A DNA stretch of 64,000 nucleotides from Rubinisphaera italica. Lineage in GTDB: Bacteria > Planctomycetota > Planctomycetia > Planctomycetales > Planctomycetaceae. The position numbers were made by a program, and so were the translations under genes. The notes beneath the pieces are model-generated. The model was not told where the DNA came from. It searched no databases and saw nothing but the letters and a program-made list of their open reading frames with translations. The stretch lies in the NCBI RefSeq assembly GCF_007859715.1, contig NZ_SJPG01000001.1:1762728-1826727 (forward strand). Direction: 5' to 3'. Positions 36,839 to 45,832 of this stretch are shown piece by piece. The number at the start of each line of letters is the position of its first letter. Position 1 is the stretch's first letter.

Positions 36839-38116
36839 TTAATGAGTGACCGATTCCTGGCTACGTAGCGAGAGGACATTTCGTTCATACTGACCAACGG
36901 TTTCCAACCATTTGGCTCCTACGGGGACATCACAGGCCTGACAGTAATAGTCCCATATCGCACTCCAGGGCATTGACTTATGCTCTTCCATTAATGCCAG
37001 ACGTGCGGTGTAATTACCCTCTTTTTCCAGTGCCTGCAGTTTTTGTGTTGGCTCCAATAAAGCCACCAGCAATGCTTTGACTGTATTACGGGTTCCGATT
37101 GCCCAGGCTGCTACCCGATTGATACTTGCATCGAAGAAATCAAGCCCGATATGCACACGACTCAGATAATCACCTCGCACAATCTCGTGCATGATCGCCT
37201 GCAATTCGTCGTTGAATGTCACAACGTGATCGCTGTCCCAACGAACACCACGACTCACATGCAGCAACAATTCGGGAACATACATTAAAACTGACGAGAT
37301 TTTATCGGAAATGACTTCTGTCGGGTGGAAATGACCTGCATCCATACACAGCATTTTATTCCGGGAGATCGCATAACCGAGATAGAATTCGTGAGAACCG
37401 ACGACATAGCTCTCTGAGCCGATGCCAAATAATTTGCATTCGATGGCATCCAGAGTTAGTTCACGGGAAATTTCTTCTGCAAAAATCTTATCGAGGGAAT
37501 CAGCCAGTCGTTCGCGTGGAGCCTTGCGGCTTGCAGGAGTATCTTTAAAGCCATCAGGCACCCAAAAATTATTAATGCAGGGATTCCCTTGAGCCTCTCC
37601 CATTGCGGCAGCAATTTTCCGGCAGGCGATTCCGTGATCGATCCAGAATTGACGGATGCCCGCATCTTGATGAGCGAGAGTGAATCCGTCGACTGCTTTG
37701 GTGTGAGAGAAGTAGCTGGGGTTGAAGTCGAGTGAGATTCTATGACTGGCAGACCAGTCCATCCAACTCTGAAAATGTTCAATCCCGATTTCATCCCGAT
37801 CAATCGACCCATGAAACTCGCCATAAAAAGCATGCAGGTTTAAGCGGTGTTTTCCGGGAATCAGTGAATAAGCCAATTCCAGATCGTTCCGCAATTCTTC
37901 TGCTGTTCGTGCTCGACCGGGATAATTGCCAGTGACCGCAAGTCCGTTTCCAAGTGCGCCATCATCACGTTCAAAGCCGGCAACATCATCACCTTGCCAG
38001 CAATGCACGGAAATGGGAATGGTCTTCAGGATCTGCAATGCCTTATCGACATCCACATCGATCTCTGCATACCGTTCTTTCGCAAGTTCGTAGGCCCGAC
38101 TGATATTTTCTGACAT
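36839..38116 (-). CDS. rhaA: L-rhamnose isomerase
   Basis: 425 residues, full length for L-rhamnose isomerase (EC 5.3.1.14), which interconverts L-rhamnose and L-rhamnulose in the cytoplasm. The TIM-barrel landmarks are present: '[15 protein letters not shown]', '[10 protein letters not shown]', '[20 protein letters not shown]', metal-binding Glu in '[13 protein letters not shown]', Asp/His in '[20 protein letters not shown]', 'VRWDSDHVV' and '[18 protein letters not shown]'. It is followed by a permease, a small membrane peptide and a sulfatase. rhaB and rhaD are not in the window. A divergent AraC regulator lies about 2 kb upstream. Confidence 0.96.
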   Translation of the reverse strand: MSENISRAYELAKERYAEIDVDVDKALQILKTIPISVHCWQGDDVAGFERDDGALGNGLAVTGNYPGRARTAEELRNDLELAYSLIPGKHRLNLHAFYGEFHGSIDRDEIGIEHFQSWMDWSASHRISLDFNPSYFSHTKAVDGFTLAHQDAGIRQFWIDHGIACRKIAAAMGEAQGNPCINNFWVPDGFKDTPASRKAPRERLADSLDKIFAEEISRELTLDAIECKLFGIGSESYVVGSHEFYLGYAISRNKMLCMDAGHFHPTEVISDKISSVLMYVPELLLHVSRGVRWDSDHVVTFNDELQAIMHEIVRGDYLSRVHIGLDFFDASINRVAAWAIGTRNTVKALLVALLEPTQKLQALEKEGNYTARLALMEEHKSMPWSAIWDYYCQACDVPVGAKWLETVGQYERNVLSLRSQESVTH

Positions 38117-38180
38117 TGCGGCTAACTCTCTTGACTAAGATGTTCAGAGAACGTCCATGACGTGATTGCCGAAATCAGAT

Positions 38181-38609
38181 TTACTTAGATTTTAGATCAA
38201 AACTGAATGTCTGAGAATCAGGAGAAACAGTAGCCGTCAGACCTGAAGTTTTCGGATCATTATATTTTTCGGGGATTCTTGAAACTCCTTCATCCACGAT
38301 GTTTCCCTGATCATCTACACTCCCCGGCTCTTTTTCCCAGGAATTCACCGCGACATTATAGGTTCCTGGCTGGATCCCGGAGGAACTGGCCGCTTCTTGA
38401 ATTGTGAATGAACCGCCATTAATAATGCCGACGCCTGCTGAAACACCACTTTCATTTGAAAAAACAACTGACCCAGACTCCAGAGGAGCACCTTCCAGTG
38501 TGACCGTCCCTGAAGCAGAGAGCCGACCATCACTTCCACCACCACAGCCAGAGCAGACTAACATTGACAGCAACAGGATTCCGAAAGAATTTATTGATAG
38601 TTTCTTCAC
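38181..38609 (-). CDS. Small lipoprotein with carboxypeptidase-regulatory-like fold
   Basis: 142 residues from GTG 38609. This start is chosen because AAGG lies nine bases upstream and the protein then opens with 'VKKLSINSFGILLLSMLVCS' and the lipobox-like 'VCSGCGGG'. The mature part is a single beta-sandwich: 'GTVTLEGAPLESGSVVFSNE' and 'IQPGTYNVAVNSWEKE'. It follows the DUF1559 gene by 78 nt. The same DUF1559-then-lipoprotein order recurs at 45077-46921. It is presumably membrane-anchored; function unknown. Confidence 0.85.
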   Translation of the reverse strand: MKKLSINSFGILLLSMLVCSGCGGGSDGRLSASGTVTLEGAPLESGSVVFSNESGVSAGVGIINGGSFTIQEAASSSGIQPGTYNVAVNSWEKEPGSVDDQGNIVDEGVSRIPEKYNDPKTSGLTATVSPDSQTFSFDLKSK

Positions 38610-38687
38610 GTCGTTTAACCTTAAGAGGTAAAAAGAAAAGCAGGGGACCCCAAGGGCACACCCTGCCTGATTTTGATTTGAGATCAA

Positions 38688-39671
38688 TTAAAATTCACCT
38701 ATCACCTGACCGTCTGCACGATCTCCCAGATAGCAGTACGTTGCGTAATCAATATTTTCACTCAAAAAACGAACCGAGCCATCAGCGAGAACAAACTGTG
38801 CTCCTCCATCGTGATAACTGGCATGACCAACGGCATCAGTCCACCCAACTGTTTTAGCATCTTCGCGAGCTTTAAGAAAAGTACTGTTAATCTTCAGAAA
38901 AAAGTGAGAGGTTGGTACGTTTTGGGCAAATAAAGAACCAAATTCACTGAAATGTGGCTTTGACTCCCCAAGCATCAGCGTGTTGCTGGTTCCATCGGTA
39001 AGACTGGCCATGCTGAATTTTGTCACACCCCGAGCAAACATTCCCGCAACGGCAGCATTATTGGTTTGAGGTCCGCCATTCCAACCCCCGTTGATGCCCC
39101 CGGAATTATTACGGCAAAAGGAAGGGAGACCAGCGGTACAGTCTTTGGCTTGCCCTGTATTCATTGTTCCGCCCACAGGCCGATACATTGCTCCCATCGT
39201 CGCGTAGCCGATGTCGTTGAAATTATTGCCATCAACCCTTTTGAACGTATTGGCAAATGGATTACTTGGGCAAGCTGCAGCAGAAAAGAACTTGTTTTCA
39301 AATAATGGTCGATTTGCTGCATTGCCTGTGCTTACGTTGAAGTTGATTTGGTCGTAAACGGCTGACTGTTCGATATTCGGCAGAATGAATTGAAACCAGC
39401 CATGAGCATTGCCTCTAAGCCGATTGGACTCAGTGGAATTTGGCACGCCATTATCGGTAAATGTCGATGCATAAGGGAAAACTCGAAATGTATCGTGGTA
39501 GTTATGAAGCGCCAGGCCCAACTGCTTCAAGTTGTTTTTACAGGAGCTTCGACGGGCCGCTTCTCGGGCTTGCTGAACAGCGGGTAGCAGCAAGGCAACC
39601 AGAATGGCAATGATTGCGATGACAACCAGCAGCTCAATTAACGTAAATCCTTTTAATTGACGGCGTTTCAT
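38688..39671 (-). CDS. DUF1559 pseudopilin-like protein
   Basis: 327 residues from ATG 39671 ('gggag' upstream). Pilin-type N-terminus '[20 protein letters not shown]' followed by '[20 protein letters not shown]'. DUF1559 features: '[20 protein letters not shown]', '[20 protein letters not shown]' and the end '[20 protein letters not shown]'. It is probably cleaved by a prepilin peptidase and exported as a pseudopilin. It is the first gene after the divergent regulatory region shared with an AraC activator and may head the whole rhamnose/sulfatase run. Confidence 0.94.
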   Translation of the reverse strand: MKRRQLKGFTLIELLVVIAIIAILVALLLPAVQQAREAARRSSCKNNLKQLGLALHNYHDTFRVFPYASTFTDNGVPNSTESNRLRGNAHGWFQFILPNIEQSAVYDQINFNVSTGNAANRPLFENKFFSAAACPSNPFANTFKRVDGNNFNDIGYATMGAMYRPVGGTMNTGQAKDCTAGLPSFCRNNSGGINGGWNGGPQTNNAAVAGMFARGVTKFSMASLTDGTSNTLMLGESKPHFSEFGSLFAQNVPTSHFFLKINSTFLKAREDAKTVGWTDAVGHASYHDGGAQFVLADGSVRFLSENIDYATYCYLGDRADGQVIGEF

Positions 39672-40017
39672 GTGAAGATCTCCCTGAAAAATAAATAGAA
39701 TGCTGACTCGAAAGAGACAGAACGAACGTCCATTGGAAGGTGGTGAATACCAACCTCTATATTTTATTGTATCCATTTTACGTGAGAACTGGTTGATTTA
39801 TTGATGTAAATATACGACACGCATAAGATAATTCATATCTAAGAAAGTGTCTCGTAATATAGAAATGTAGTTGATTGTACAGTACTGCAAGGATTGCAAA
39901 CTGCTCATGGGAGTCGCATTATGCGACATTGATGGGGTGCTGGAAAGTGCCATAAAAGACTTTTTGAATCATCTTCATGATCATTTAATCTGCTTTGCAA
40001 TAACGAGTCGAACTTCA
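39672..40017. promoter_or_regulatory. Divergent control region between DUF1559 and AraC genes
   Basis: 346 nt, A/T-rich around 39760-39860, between divergently transcribed genes. It must hold the promoters of both and probably the AraC-family binding sites, but I cannot point to exact boxes. A TTG-started extension of the AraC frame (to 39871) crosses it and is considered spurious or uncertain. Confidence 0.45.
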
Positions 40018-40968
40018 ATGACTGACCATACAACTCGAAAAGAATCATTTGTTTACGTACCGGTGACAGAAACTCAAATTAAACTCGGTTTGTATTTGAC
40101 GGGCTCAGGAACAGATGTTGTTGGGCCTGATGATGTTTATCCCCATCAACCACACCCTGAACTGTATAATTTTACGTGGAACTCGGGGCGCGTTCTGCCG
40201 GAATATCAATTTGTATTCATCGCGGAAGGCACGGGAGAGTTTGAATCAAAGCAGACTGGAAAAATCGAGATTAAGCCAGGCACGATGATGATTCTTTTTC
40301 CCGATGTCTGGCATCGTTATCGTCCCTCAAAAGCATCAGGCTGGACTGAATACTGGATTTCCGTCAATGGAGATCTAATCTTCGATTGGCAACAACGTGG
40401 AATTCTCTCGCCTTTAGACCCGGTTCATCATCTGCAAAACGCAGCCGTTCTTATCAAACAGTACAATGAAATCATTAGATTGATTACAGAAAATCCTCGC
40501 CATCAGCCAACCTCGATTTCGGCGCGTGTCCTGAGGATAATCACTGAAGTCTTAGACCAAATGCAACCTGTTTACCCTAACATGCGTTCGCTTGGAGGGA
40601 AAAGACATAGCGCCCATGTCATCGCGGCTATGACGGAAATCTGGAATCACAGTCACTGGCAACTCTCCGTCTCAATGGTGGCTGATCGTGTCGGAGTCAA
40701 TCGCAGAACTTTGGAACGACTTTTTGAAAAAGAGGTCGGTCATACGATTCACAATGAACTGACGAAATGCCGATTAGATCGGGCAACTCGGATGCTCATT
40801 GAAACTCAAGTCCCTATCAAATCGGTCGCATATGCATCCGGATTCAGTACCGCCTCAACGATGTCCAGGGTTTTCCAGAGAGAACTGAATATCAGCCCCA
40901 CCGAATACCGCAGAGCCGGGCAACAGGTCACTTCACTCACTTCACGTCGTAATGATTCTAATTCTTAA
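40018..40968 (+). CDS. AraC-family transcriptional regulator
   Basis: 316 residues from ATG 40018. An in-frame TTG at 39871 would add 49 residues of unlikely sequence. The N-terminal cupin-type sensor ('QFVFIAEGTGEFESKQTGKI', 'MMILFPDVWHRYRPSKASGW') is of the kind that binds sugars. The C-terminus has two helix-turn-helix motifs ('SVSMVADRVGVNRRTLERLF', 'IKSVAYASGFSTASTMSRVF', then 'SPTEYRR'). It is divergent from the DUF1559-lipoprotein-rhaA-permease-sulfatase run, so it is the likely sugar-responsive activator. The ligand is unproven; rhamnose is the natural guess. Confidence 0.9.
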   Translation: MTDHTTRKESFVYVPVTETQIKLGLYLTGSGTDVVGPDDVYPHQPHPELYNFTWNSGRVLPEYQFVFIAEGTGEFESKQTGKIEIKPGTMMILFPDVWHRYRPSKASGWTEYWISVNGDLIFDWQQRGILSPLDPVHHLQNAAVLIKQYNEIIRLITENPRHQPTSISARVLRIITEVLDQMQPVYPNMRSLGGKRHSAHVIAAMTEIWNHSHWQLSVSMVADRVGVNRRTLERLFEKEVGHTIHNELTKCRLDRATRMLIETQVPIKSVAYASGFSTASTMSRVFQRELNISPTEYRRAGQQVTSLTSRRNDSNS

Positions 40969-41012
40969 TATTTAAATGCTGTATCGAGAGTACACAGCCT
41001 TCCGATTCGTGG

Positions 41013-41085
41013 ATAGAGTTTTTCAACCGTCATGGGGAAAAACTGTGGGCGAGCGACTCCCCCAGAGACTAATCGCTGGAGACTG
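41013..41085 (+). pseudogene. Integrase-type transposase, internal fragment (copy 9)
   Basis: It reads 'DSWIEFFNRHGEKLWASD' then a stop soon after, the same pre-catalytic segment as at 10154 and 23630. Here the Asp aligned with the first catalytic residue is kept. Nothing else of the element is left nearby. Confidence 0.6.
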
Positions 41086-41118
41086 TGGTCCAGAAGATAT
41101 TCCTGGTGAAAAAGAAAA

Positions 41119-41866
41119 TCAACGGGCGGTTAGACCAGGCAACGGTTCGGGAATGGCAATGGCTCGATTGGTTTCGTAGTTAGCCTGACAATCTTTCCGA
41201 TATTTCATCGGAGCCGTACCCGTCAACTTTTTGAATCGCTTCACGAATGCACTATGGTCATAAAATCCACAATCATGAGCGATTAATGCAATCGATTGAG
41301 TGCCGGATTTGATGGCCTTAATGGCGTGATACATCCGAACCTGTTCGATAATGGCTTGTGCGGTCATCTTCATCCGCTGTTTGAAAATACGCATGAAGTG
41401 GCTTTCCGAAAGCGAACAAAGTTCCGCCAAGTCTGCAATCATAATTTTTTCGGAATACTTCTTTGTGATTAGCTGAATCGCGGGAAGCAACTGATTGAGT
41501 TCGGCATCTTGCCCCATGACTTGCTCGTAGGGTTCATTGATTGCGATTAAGCCAATAATGCGGCTCTCACGATCACGCAACGGAAACTTGCTGGAGAAGA
41601 ACCACTTTGTCGGACCACTGAAAAACGCAGTGGCGTGGACTTCATTGAGCAGTGTCCGTCCTTCCTGAAAGACCAGCAAATCGTTTTGCCGAAATGTTTC
41701 GGCAATCATTCTGGGGAAGAGATCAAAATTCAGTTTTGCCGACAACCTCTTCTCGTGGTTGAAGCTGGATTGCTTCCCGAAGCGCGCAGCTCATGTAAAT
41801 GTAGCGGGAGTCGAGGTCTTTAATCATAAACATAGAGCCCGGGATGCGGTCGACTGCGTCGAGCAT
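41119..41866 (-). pseudogene. PAS-AraC regulator with frameshift
   Basis: From ATG 41866 the frame reads 'MLDAVDRIPGSMFMIKDLDS', 'RYIYMSCALREAIQLQPREE', 'VVGKTEF' and stops. One base later, in another frame, it continues 'DLFPRMIAETFRQNDLLVFQ' to the end. The joined product is a PAS-like sensor (about 1-115) plus a C-terminal AraC helix-turn-helix ('MIADLAELCSLSESHFMRIF', 'IALIAHDCGFYDHSAFVKRF'). One extra base in the A/T run near 41728 explains the break. It could be a sequencing error or a recent mutation. The C-terminal 208 residues alone could start from a TTG. Confidence 0.75.
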
Positions 41867-41992
41867 TTCGGTAAGATTTGCAATTGGGCAAAAAACGTGG
41901 ACTGAGTCGAATGTGGCTTCATGATAGGATATTACTATTAATTACCACTCCCATCCAATCATTCTCAGTTTTTACATTTGCAATTGGAAATT

Positions 41993-42647
41993 ATGAGACC
42001 ACTCTTACTTATGATTTCCGAAATACTTATCGTGTCGGTGTGCGTCCCGGATCTGCCAGCGAACAGGCTGAGTATTTTGAAACTCGCATTCGTCCGGGGC
42101 GGAAAATGTCAAAGGGGGGTTATCGCTCGATCATCGTGCTGGCTGGCGGGAAGGGGGAGATTCTGGGACAGCGATCGTACCAGGCAAGCCCAAAGCCAGT
42201 TTGCTGATGGAAGCCCTCAAACATGAGTCATTTGAGATGCTCCCTGATGAAAGACTCCCCGAAACGGTGATCGCAGATTTCACCCGCTGGATTCAAGACG
42301 GGGCGTTTAATCCTAGAGACCAACAGCCATCGCCCACGGATGCTGCAGAAGCGGCCTGGAAAGCGAAACTCGCTGAACGAAGTCGCTGGTGGTCTTTGCA
42401 ACCATTGAAAGAGGTCAGTGTCCCTAAGGTCATCGATCCTCACTGGTCTTCCGATATCGATTGTTTCATCTTCAATCGACTTAAAAGGGAAGGTCTCTCA
42501 CCGGCTTCTCGCGCAGATCCGAATACACTTCTCCGACGTCTCTCATTTGTATTGACGGGCTTACCTCCTTCTCCCGAAGAAACGATCAGTTTTCAACAAG
42601 CATACGCCAATTCTCCGGAAGCGGCTCTCGAATTGACTATGGGCTGA
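41993..42647 (+). pseudogene. PSCyt1/DUF1549 gene remnant
   Basis: It begins with ATG and a signal-like 'MRPLLLMISEILIVSVC'. A frame change leads to 'EQAEYFETRIRPG'. The heme-binding segment is deleted. A second frame resumes 'SLLMEALKHESFEMLPDERL'-type PSCyt1 sequence, then 'WSLQPLKEVSVPKVIDPHWS' and 'DTLLRRLSFVLTGLPPSPEE'-type DUF1549 start (seen as 'NTLLRRLSFVLTGLPPSPEE'). It ends abruptly at 'ALELTMG', where an ISAs1-like transposase fragment begins. Confidence 0.8.
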
Positions 42648-42860
42648 CGTTGGCTCAAACCGTATGCACGGAGAAATCGAATGAGATTACGGCGATTCCC
42701 GAAGCATTGAAGCTCGTCAATTGCAAAGTAGCCATCATCACACTTGACGCGCTGGGATGCCAAAAGGCGATTGCCAGTCTGATCGTTGAGTAAGGCGGCG
42801 ACTACATGCTGGCTCACGGAATTCGTTCACGAATCAGAGATCCGACACGATCAGCGTGTG
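42640..42860 (+). pseudogene. ISAs1-like transposase fragment
   Basis: It reads 'GLTLAQTVCTEKSNEITAIP', 'EALKLVNCKVAIITLDALGC', 'QKAIASLIVE' stop 'GGDYMLA'. The 'ITLDALGCQK.IA..I....GDY.LA' core is diagnostic of ISAs1-family DDE transposases. Neither end of the element is recognisable. The rest of the gap to 43173 (42861-43173) shows no gene. Confidence 0.8.
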
Positions 42861-43173
42861 CATGTTGACGACAGTCAAGAATGGGAAAACAACATCGGAT
42901 GTTTGAGATTGCTGTCTTTCGAGCAGACAGCCTTTGGTACCGTATCAGCAGTCTGACAATGGCCGTGAAACAATTTGCCCGGTCGGTCACATGCCAGGAT
43001 TATATTGTCCTTGGACTAATTTGAACACACGTTGTAAACAACCTGACGGTTTCGTCTGAAGGCGAAGGTTTTAGACCCATCGCAAGGGCAATAAAGCCAG
43101 CCAACACAAGGTAAAATCATCTATTTTTCATGATTGTGTCACTGACAACCGTTTTGCATTCTGTTAAAATAAC

Positions 43174-43203
43174 TTGTCCTGCGATAGAGATAAAAAGTAT
43201 AAT
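43174..43203 (+). promoter_or_regulatory. Probable sigma70 promoter for second ECF gene
   Basis: TTGTCC (43174-43179) and a perfect TATAAT (43198-43203) with an 18-nt spacer, 30 nt before the ATG of the ECF sigma gene. The surrounding 100 nt are A/T-rich. Confidence 0.5.
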
Positions 43204-43233
43204 CACACTTATTGATCGAATGTCATAGCCCGC

Positions 43234-43866
43234 ATGAATATTCCTGAAGATTCAGAGCAATTTCAAGGAACCCCTTCCCATCCGTCAGAGGAAGATGATA
43301 CAGAATCTTCGCCTTCAACACTGGCGCGTCATCTGTCGCGAGAGGCCTCAAGGGAACTCCTGACCGTAAAATGGTCCAAAGCGCAGCCTTCATTGATGGC
43401 GTTTCTGCTCGCCTCAACACCCCAGTTCTCAGATGCGGAAGACCTCCTTCAGGAAGTCGCCATCGAAATCTCCCGCCGTTTTGATGACTATGATACCGCC
43501 CGTCCGTTTCTGCCTTGGGCGCTGTGGATCGTCAAAATAAAAATTGCAGACTTTTATCGCACGCGGGAAAGGCGTCCTGTGAAATTCATTGGTGAGTCAA
43601 TTGATGCCCTTGCCTACGCCTGCGATCGAATTCAGGAAAATCTGACTGATGAGAAATGGGCACTTGAATCATGTCTGAAAAAATTGACCGTTCGATCTCA
43701 TCAGTTACTTCGATTGCGTTACCATGAAGGCCTCAAACCTCAGGAAATCAGTCATCGACTTGACATGCCGGCGGGGGCGGTACGAACGGCTTTGTCGCGT
43801 GTACGTTCTGCATTGATTTCCTGTGTTAAATCCACCCTGGCGGAAGAATCTCGATCCCATGGATGA
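43234..43866 (+). CDS. ECF RNA polymerase sigma factor
   Basis: 210 residues with an acidic N-terminal extension (1-40). Region 2: 'FLLASTPQFSDAEDLLQEVA', 'RPFLPWALWIVKIKIADFYR'. Region 4: 'LRLRYHEGLKPQEISHRLDM', 'PAGAVRTALSRVRSALISCV'. It overlaps the next gene by 8 nt, the normal layout for a sigma factor with its membrane partner. It differs clearly in sequence from the sigma factor at 22881. Confidence 0.92.
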   Translation: MNIPEDSEQFQGTPSHPSEEDDTESSPSTLARHLSREASRELLTVKWSKAQPSLMAFLLASTPQFSDAEDLLQEVAIEISRRFDDYDTARPFLPWALWIVKIKIADFYRTRERRPVKFIGESIDALAYACDRIQENLTDEKWALESCLKKLTVRSHQLLRLRYHEGLKPQEISHRLDMPAGAVRTALSRVRSALISCVKSTLAEESRSHG

Positions 43867-45061
43867 CACGAATGCATACCAATTGATCGATGCTCACCTT
43901 GATCATCTGGAGCTGACAGAGGAACAGTCAGACGAACTCTCGGTCTGGATCAAGGCAACCCCCAAAAATACTGATGAGGCTTTTTATCGGATTTTCCTGC
44001 ACTCCTACCTGCGAATGCGATATCAGGCAGGGGCTCCTGCCCTGGGTTTCGATCAGAATACATTGAACAACGCCTACATTGATTATGCTGACGAGGCGCC
44101 TGCTTTGTCACCTCCGTCGCATAAGTCCAAATCTGGATTACGTAATAAAATCATTTTTGGGGTTGTGGTAACCTGCCTGTTATTGAACGTCATTATTGCC
44201 GGAGTTCAGTTCGCCTACAATCAGCCTCCCGTGCTTGAAGCAGCGGTAACTGACCTGCTGGCATATGAGCCTTTTGACTATCCGGCGACACCGTTTACGG
44301 TCTCTCGCGAAGGTGACATTGTCTGGCCTACAAGCGGGGGGCTGCATGGCTTGAATGGCGGACAAGGTTGGTCTGAACCGTGGCGGGAAACCAATTCAAA
44401 AGTGGCCCTCATCGCCAGCTACGATGAAATAGAATTCCCCTGGAATTCCAACGATATGCGAAAGTTTGGTCCGTTGTCGTTCACCGACGAAACAGGACAT
44501 TCACTGAAGATCCAGGGGAATCTGATGCGAACTGCAACCAGTCCCCGCTCGATCACTGCCAGACGCTTTGATTTCCGGAATTTTCCTGCTTCAGTCAAAG
44601 ACAAGGGAGGTTTAGGACGTGATGGCAGTGTGATCTGGTTCAGTTTTTTGGCTCAATCTTCCAAGAGCTCCGCGCTGCACAATTATTATTCGTACCTGGT
44701 CATTGGTTCGAAAGAAGTCGCTGGACTTCGGATTGGTAAACTGGGAGCCGCTCCCACAGGGAACTGGACTGCAGTCGGCCTGTTAACAGGAGCCGAAGTG
44801 AATCTACAAACCAGCAATATCCCCTCTGGTCAGTCGGTATTTCTGGTGACCCGTATTAATTTCGAAAAAGGTCCGGAAGATTGTTTCGTCTGGCTCAATC
44901 CGTCCCTCGAAACCGAACCTTCACAGGAATCGGCAACTATGCACTTGAAAGTTCCCAACTTTCGATTCGATGGCCTGGCAATACATGCCAACCATTCATC
45001 CGACTTCGATGAAATCCGATTTGGTACCACCTTTAAAGCGGTTGCCCCCGTCTCCCAATGA
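43859..45061 (+). CDS. Single-pass membrane protein, likely anti-sigma partner
   Basis: 400 residues from ATG 43859, overlapping the sigma gene. The N-terminal ~85 residues are cytoplasmic ('LIDAHLDHLELTEEQSDELS', the same type of start as in the FecR protein at 21532). A membrane helix lies at about 98-120 ('IIFGVVVTCLLLNVIIAGVQ'). The C-terminus, about 270 residues, is a LamG/jelly-roll-like beta-sandwich ('LLAYEPFDYPATPF', 'DGSVIWFSFLAQSSKSSALH'). No FecR motif is visible. The architecture implies control of the sigma factor by an outside ligand; this is inference. Confidence 0.85.
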   Translation: MDDTNAYQLIDAHLDHLELTEEQSDELSVWIKATPKNTDEAFYRIFLHSYLRMRYQAGAPALGFDQNTLNNAYIDYADEAPALSPPSHKSKSGLRNKIIFGVVVTCLLLNVIIAGVQFAYNQPPVLEAAVTDLLAYEPFDYPATPFTVSREGDIVWPTSGGLHGLNGGQGWSEPWRETNSKVALIASYDEIEFPWNSNDMRKFGPLSFTDETGHSLKIQGNLMRTATSPRSITARRFDFRNFPASVKDKGGLGRDGSVIWFSFLAQSSKSSALHNYYSYLVIGSKEVAGLRIGKLGAAPTGNWTAVGLLTGAEVNLQTSNIPSGQSVFLVTRINFEKGPEDCFVWLNPSLETEPSQESATMHLKVPNFRFDGLAIHANHSSDFDEIRFGTTFKAVAPVSQ

Positions 45062-45076
45062 GCCAGCGCCAATCCT

Positions 45077-45535
45077 TTAAGGAGTCAGTTCAAAGTCAAA
45101 GTTCTTGCTTGAGCTTTCTTCAGTCACAGTGGCTCGCAGCGGGGACTTCAATCGATTGCTGTACTGTTCCGGCAGAAGATGCTGACTGGTATTTTGCGCA
45201 CCAGGGTATCTGGTCTCTTCTGCCGCCTCCGGCGTCTTTTTCGGTACTTTTATCTTGGTTACTAACACCACATATTTCCCCAGTCCTGCTCCATCGTCCG
45301 GGTCATAGGTAGTCAACGAATAATTTCCAGTCGAGTCTGTTTTACCGGTTGCTACCGGATTGCCATCCTCTGAAACAAAATTGACAATCGCCCCTACGAC
45401 CGGATTTCCTTTAAAGGAAATCGTGCCGGAAACCGGTAAAACTGGAACTCTCCCTTTCATTTGTTCTGAAGAAGAACACCCCATCACCAGTAAGATCAGG
45501 GAAAAGGCCATCCAGCGGGTTCGGACTTGAAACAT
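45077..45535 (-). CDS. Small lipoprotein with carboxypeptidase-regulatory-like fold
   Basis: 152 residues from ATG 45535, preferred over the longer frame because it starts directly before the lipoprotein signal ('WMAFSLILLVMGCSSSEQMK', lipobox VMGC) with AGGAT upstream. The mature domain is 'VSGTISFKGNPVVGAIVNFV', 'GKTDSTGNYSLTTYDPDDG', 'LGKYVVLVTKIKVPKKTPEA'. It is downstream of a DUF1559 gene on the same strand with a 297-nt gap, the same order as at 38181-39671. It ends 15 nt from the convergent sigma/anti-sigma operon. Confidence 0.87.
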   Translation of the reverse strand: MFQVRTRWMAFSLILLVMGCSSSEQMKGRVPVLPVSGTISFKGNPVVGAIVNFVSEDGNPVATGKTDSTGNYSLTTYDPDDGAGLGKYVVLVTKIKVPKKTPEAAEETRYPGAQNTSQHLLPEQYSNRLKSPLRATVTEESSSKNFDFELTP

Positions 45536-45832
45536 CGATATGAGATCCTGCGCTTTTGTAAGTATTTTAATGCAATCTATCTGAAACGGAACAAACTCCC
45601 ATTTCTTTATGGACAGATTGGAGGTGACGTCAGCGCCTGCAAGTATTAAACAGGCAAGGGGCGGTGTAGAGAAACGGTCATTCGTTTGTCCAACGGCCCC
45701 TGAATAGACTGGTTCGACGTCTTTATCAGTCTCTAGACCGTGACTTCCATGAACCACCACGTTTTCGTTCTGATGATGCTAAATCCCAATGGTTCTGGAG
45801 ACGGACACTATCGTTAACCTGGAACCCCCGGG

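Noticed and set aside
39871..40017. TTG-started extension of the AraC gene
   Set aside because: The added 49 residues do not resemble AraC N-termini and cross the divergent promoter region; the ATG at 40018 gives a normal length.
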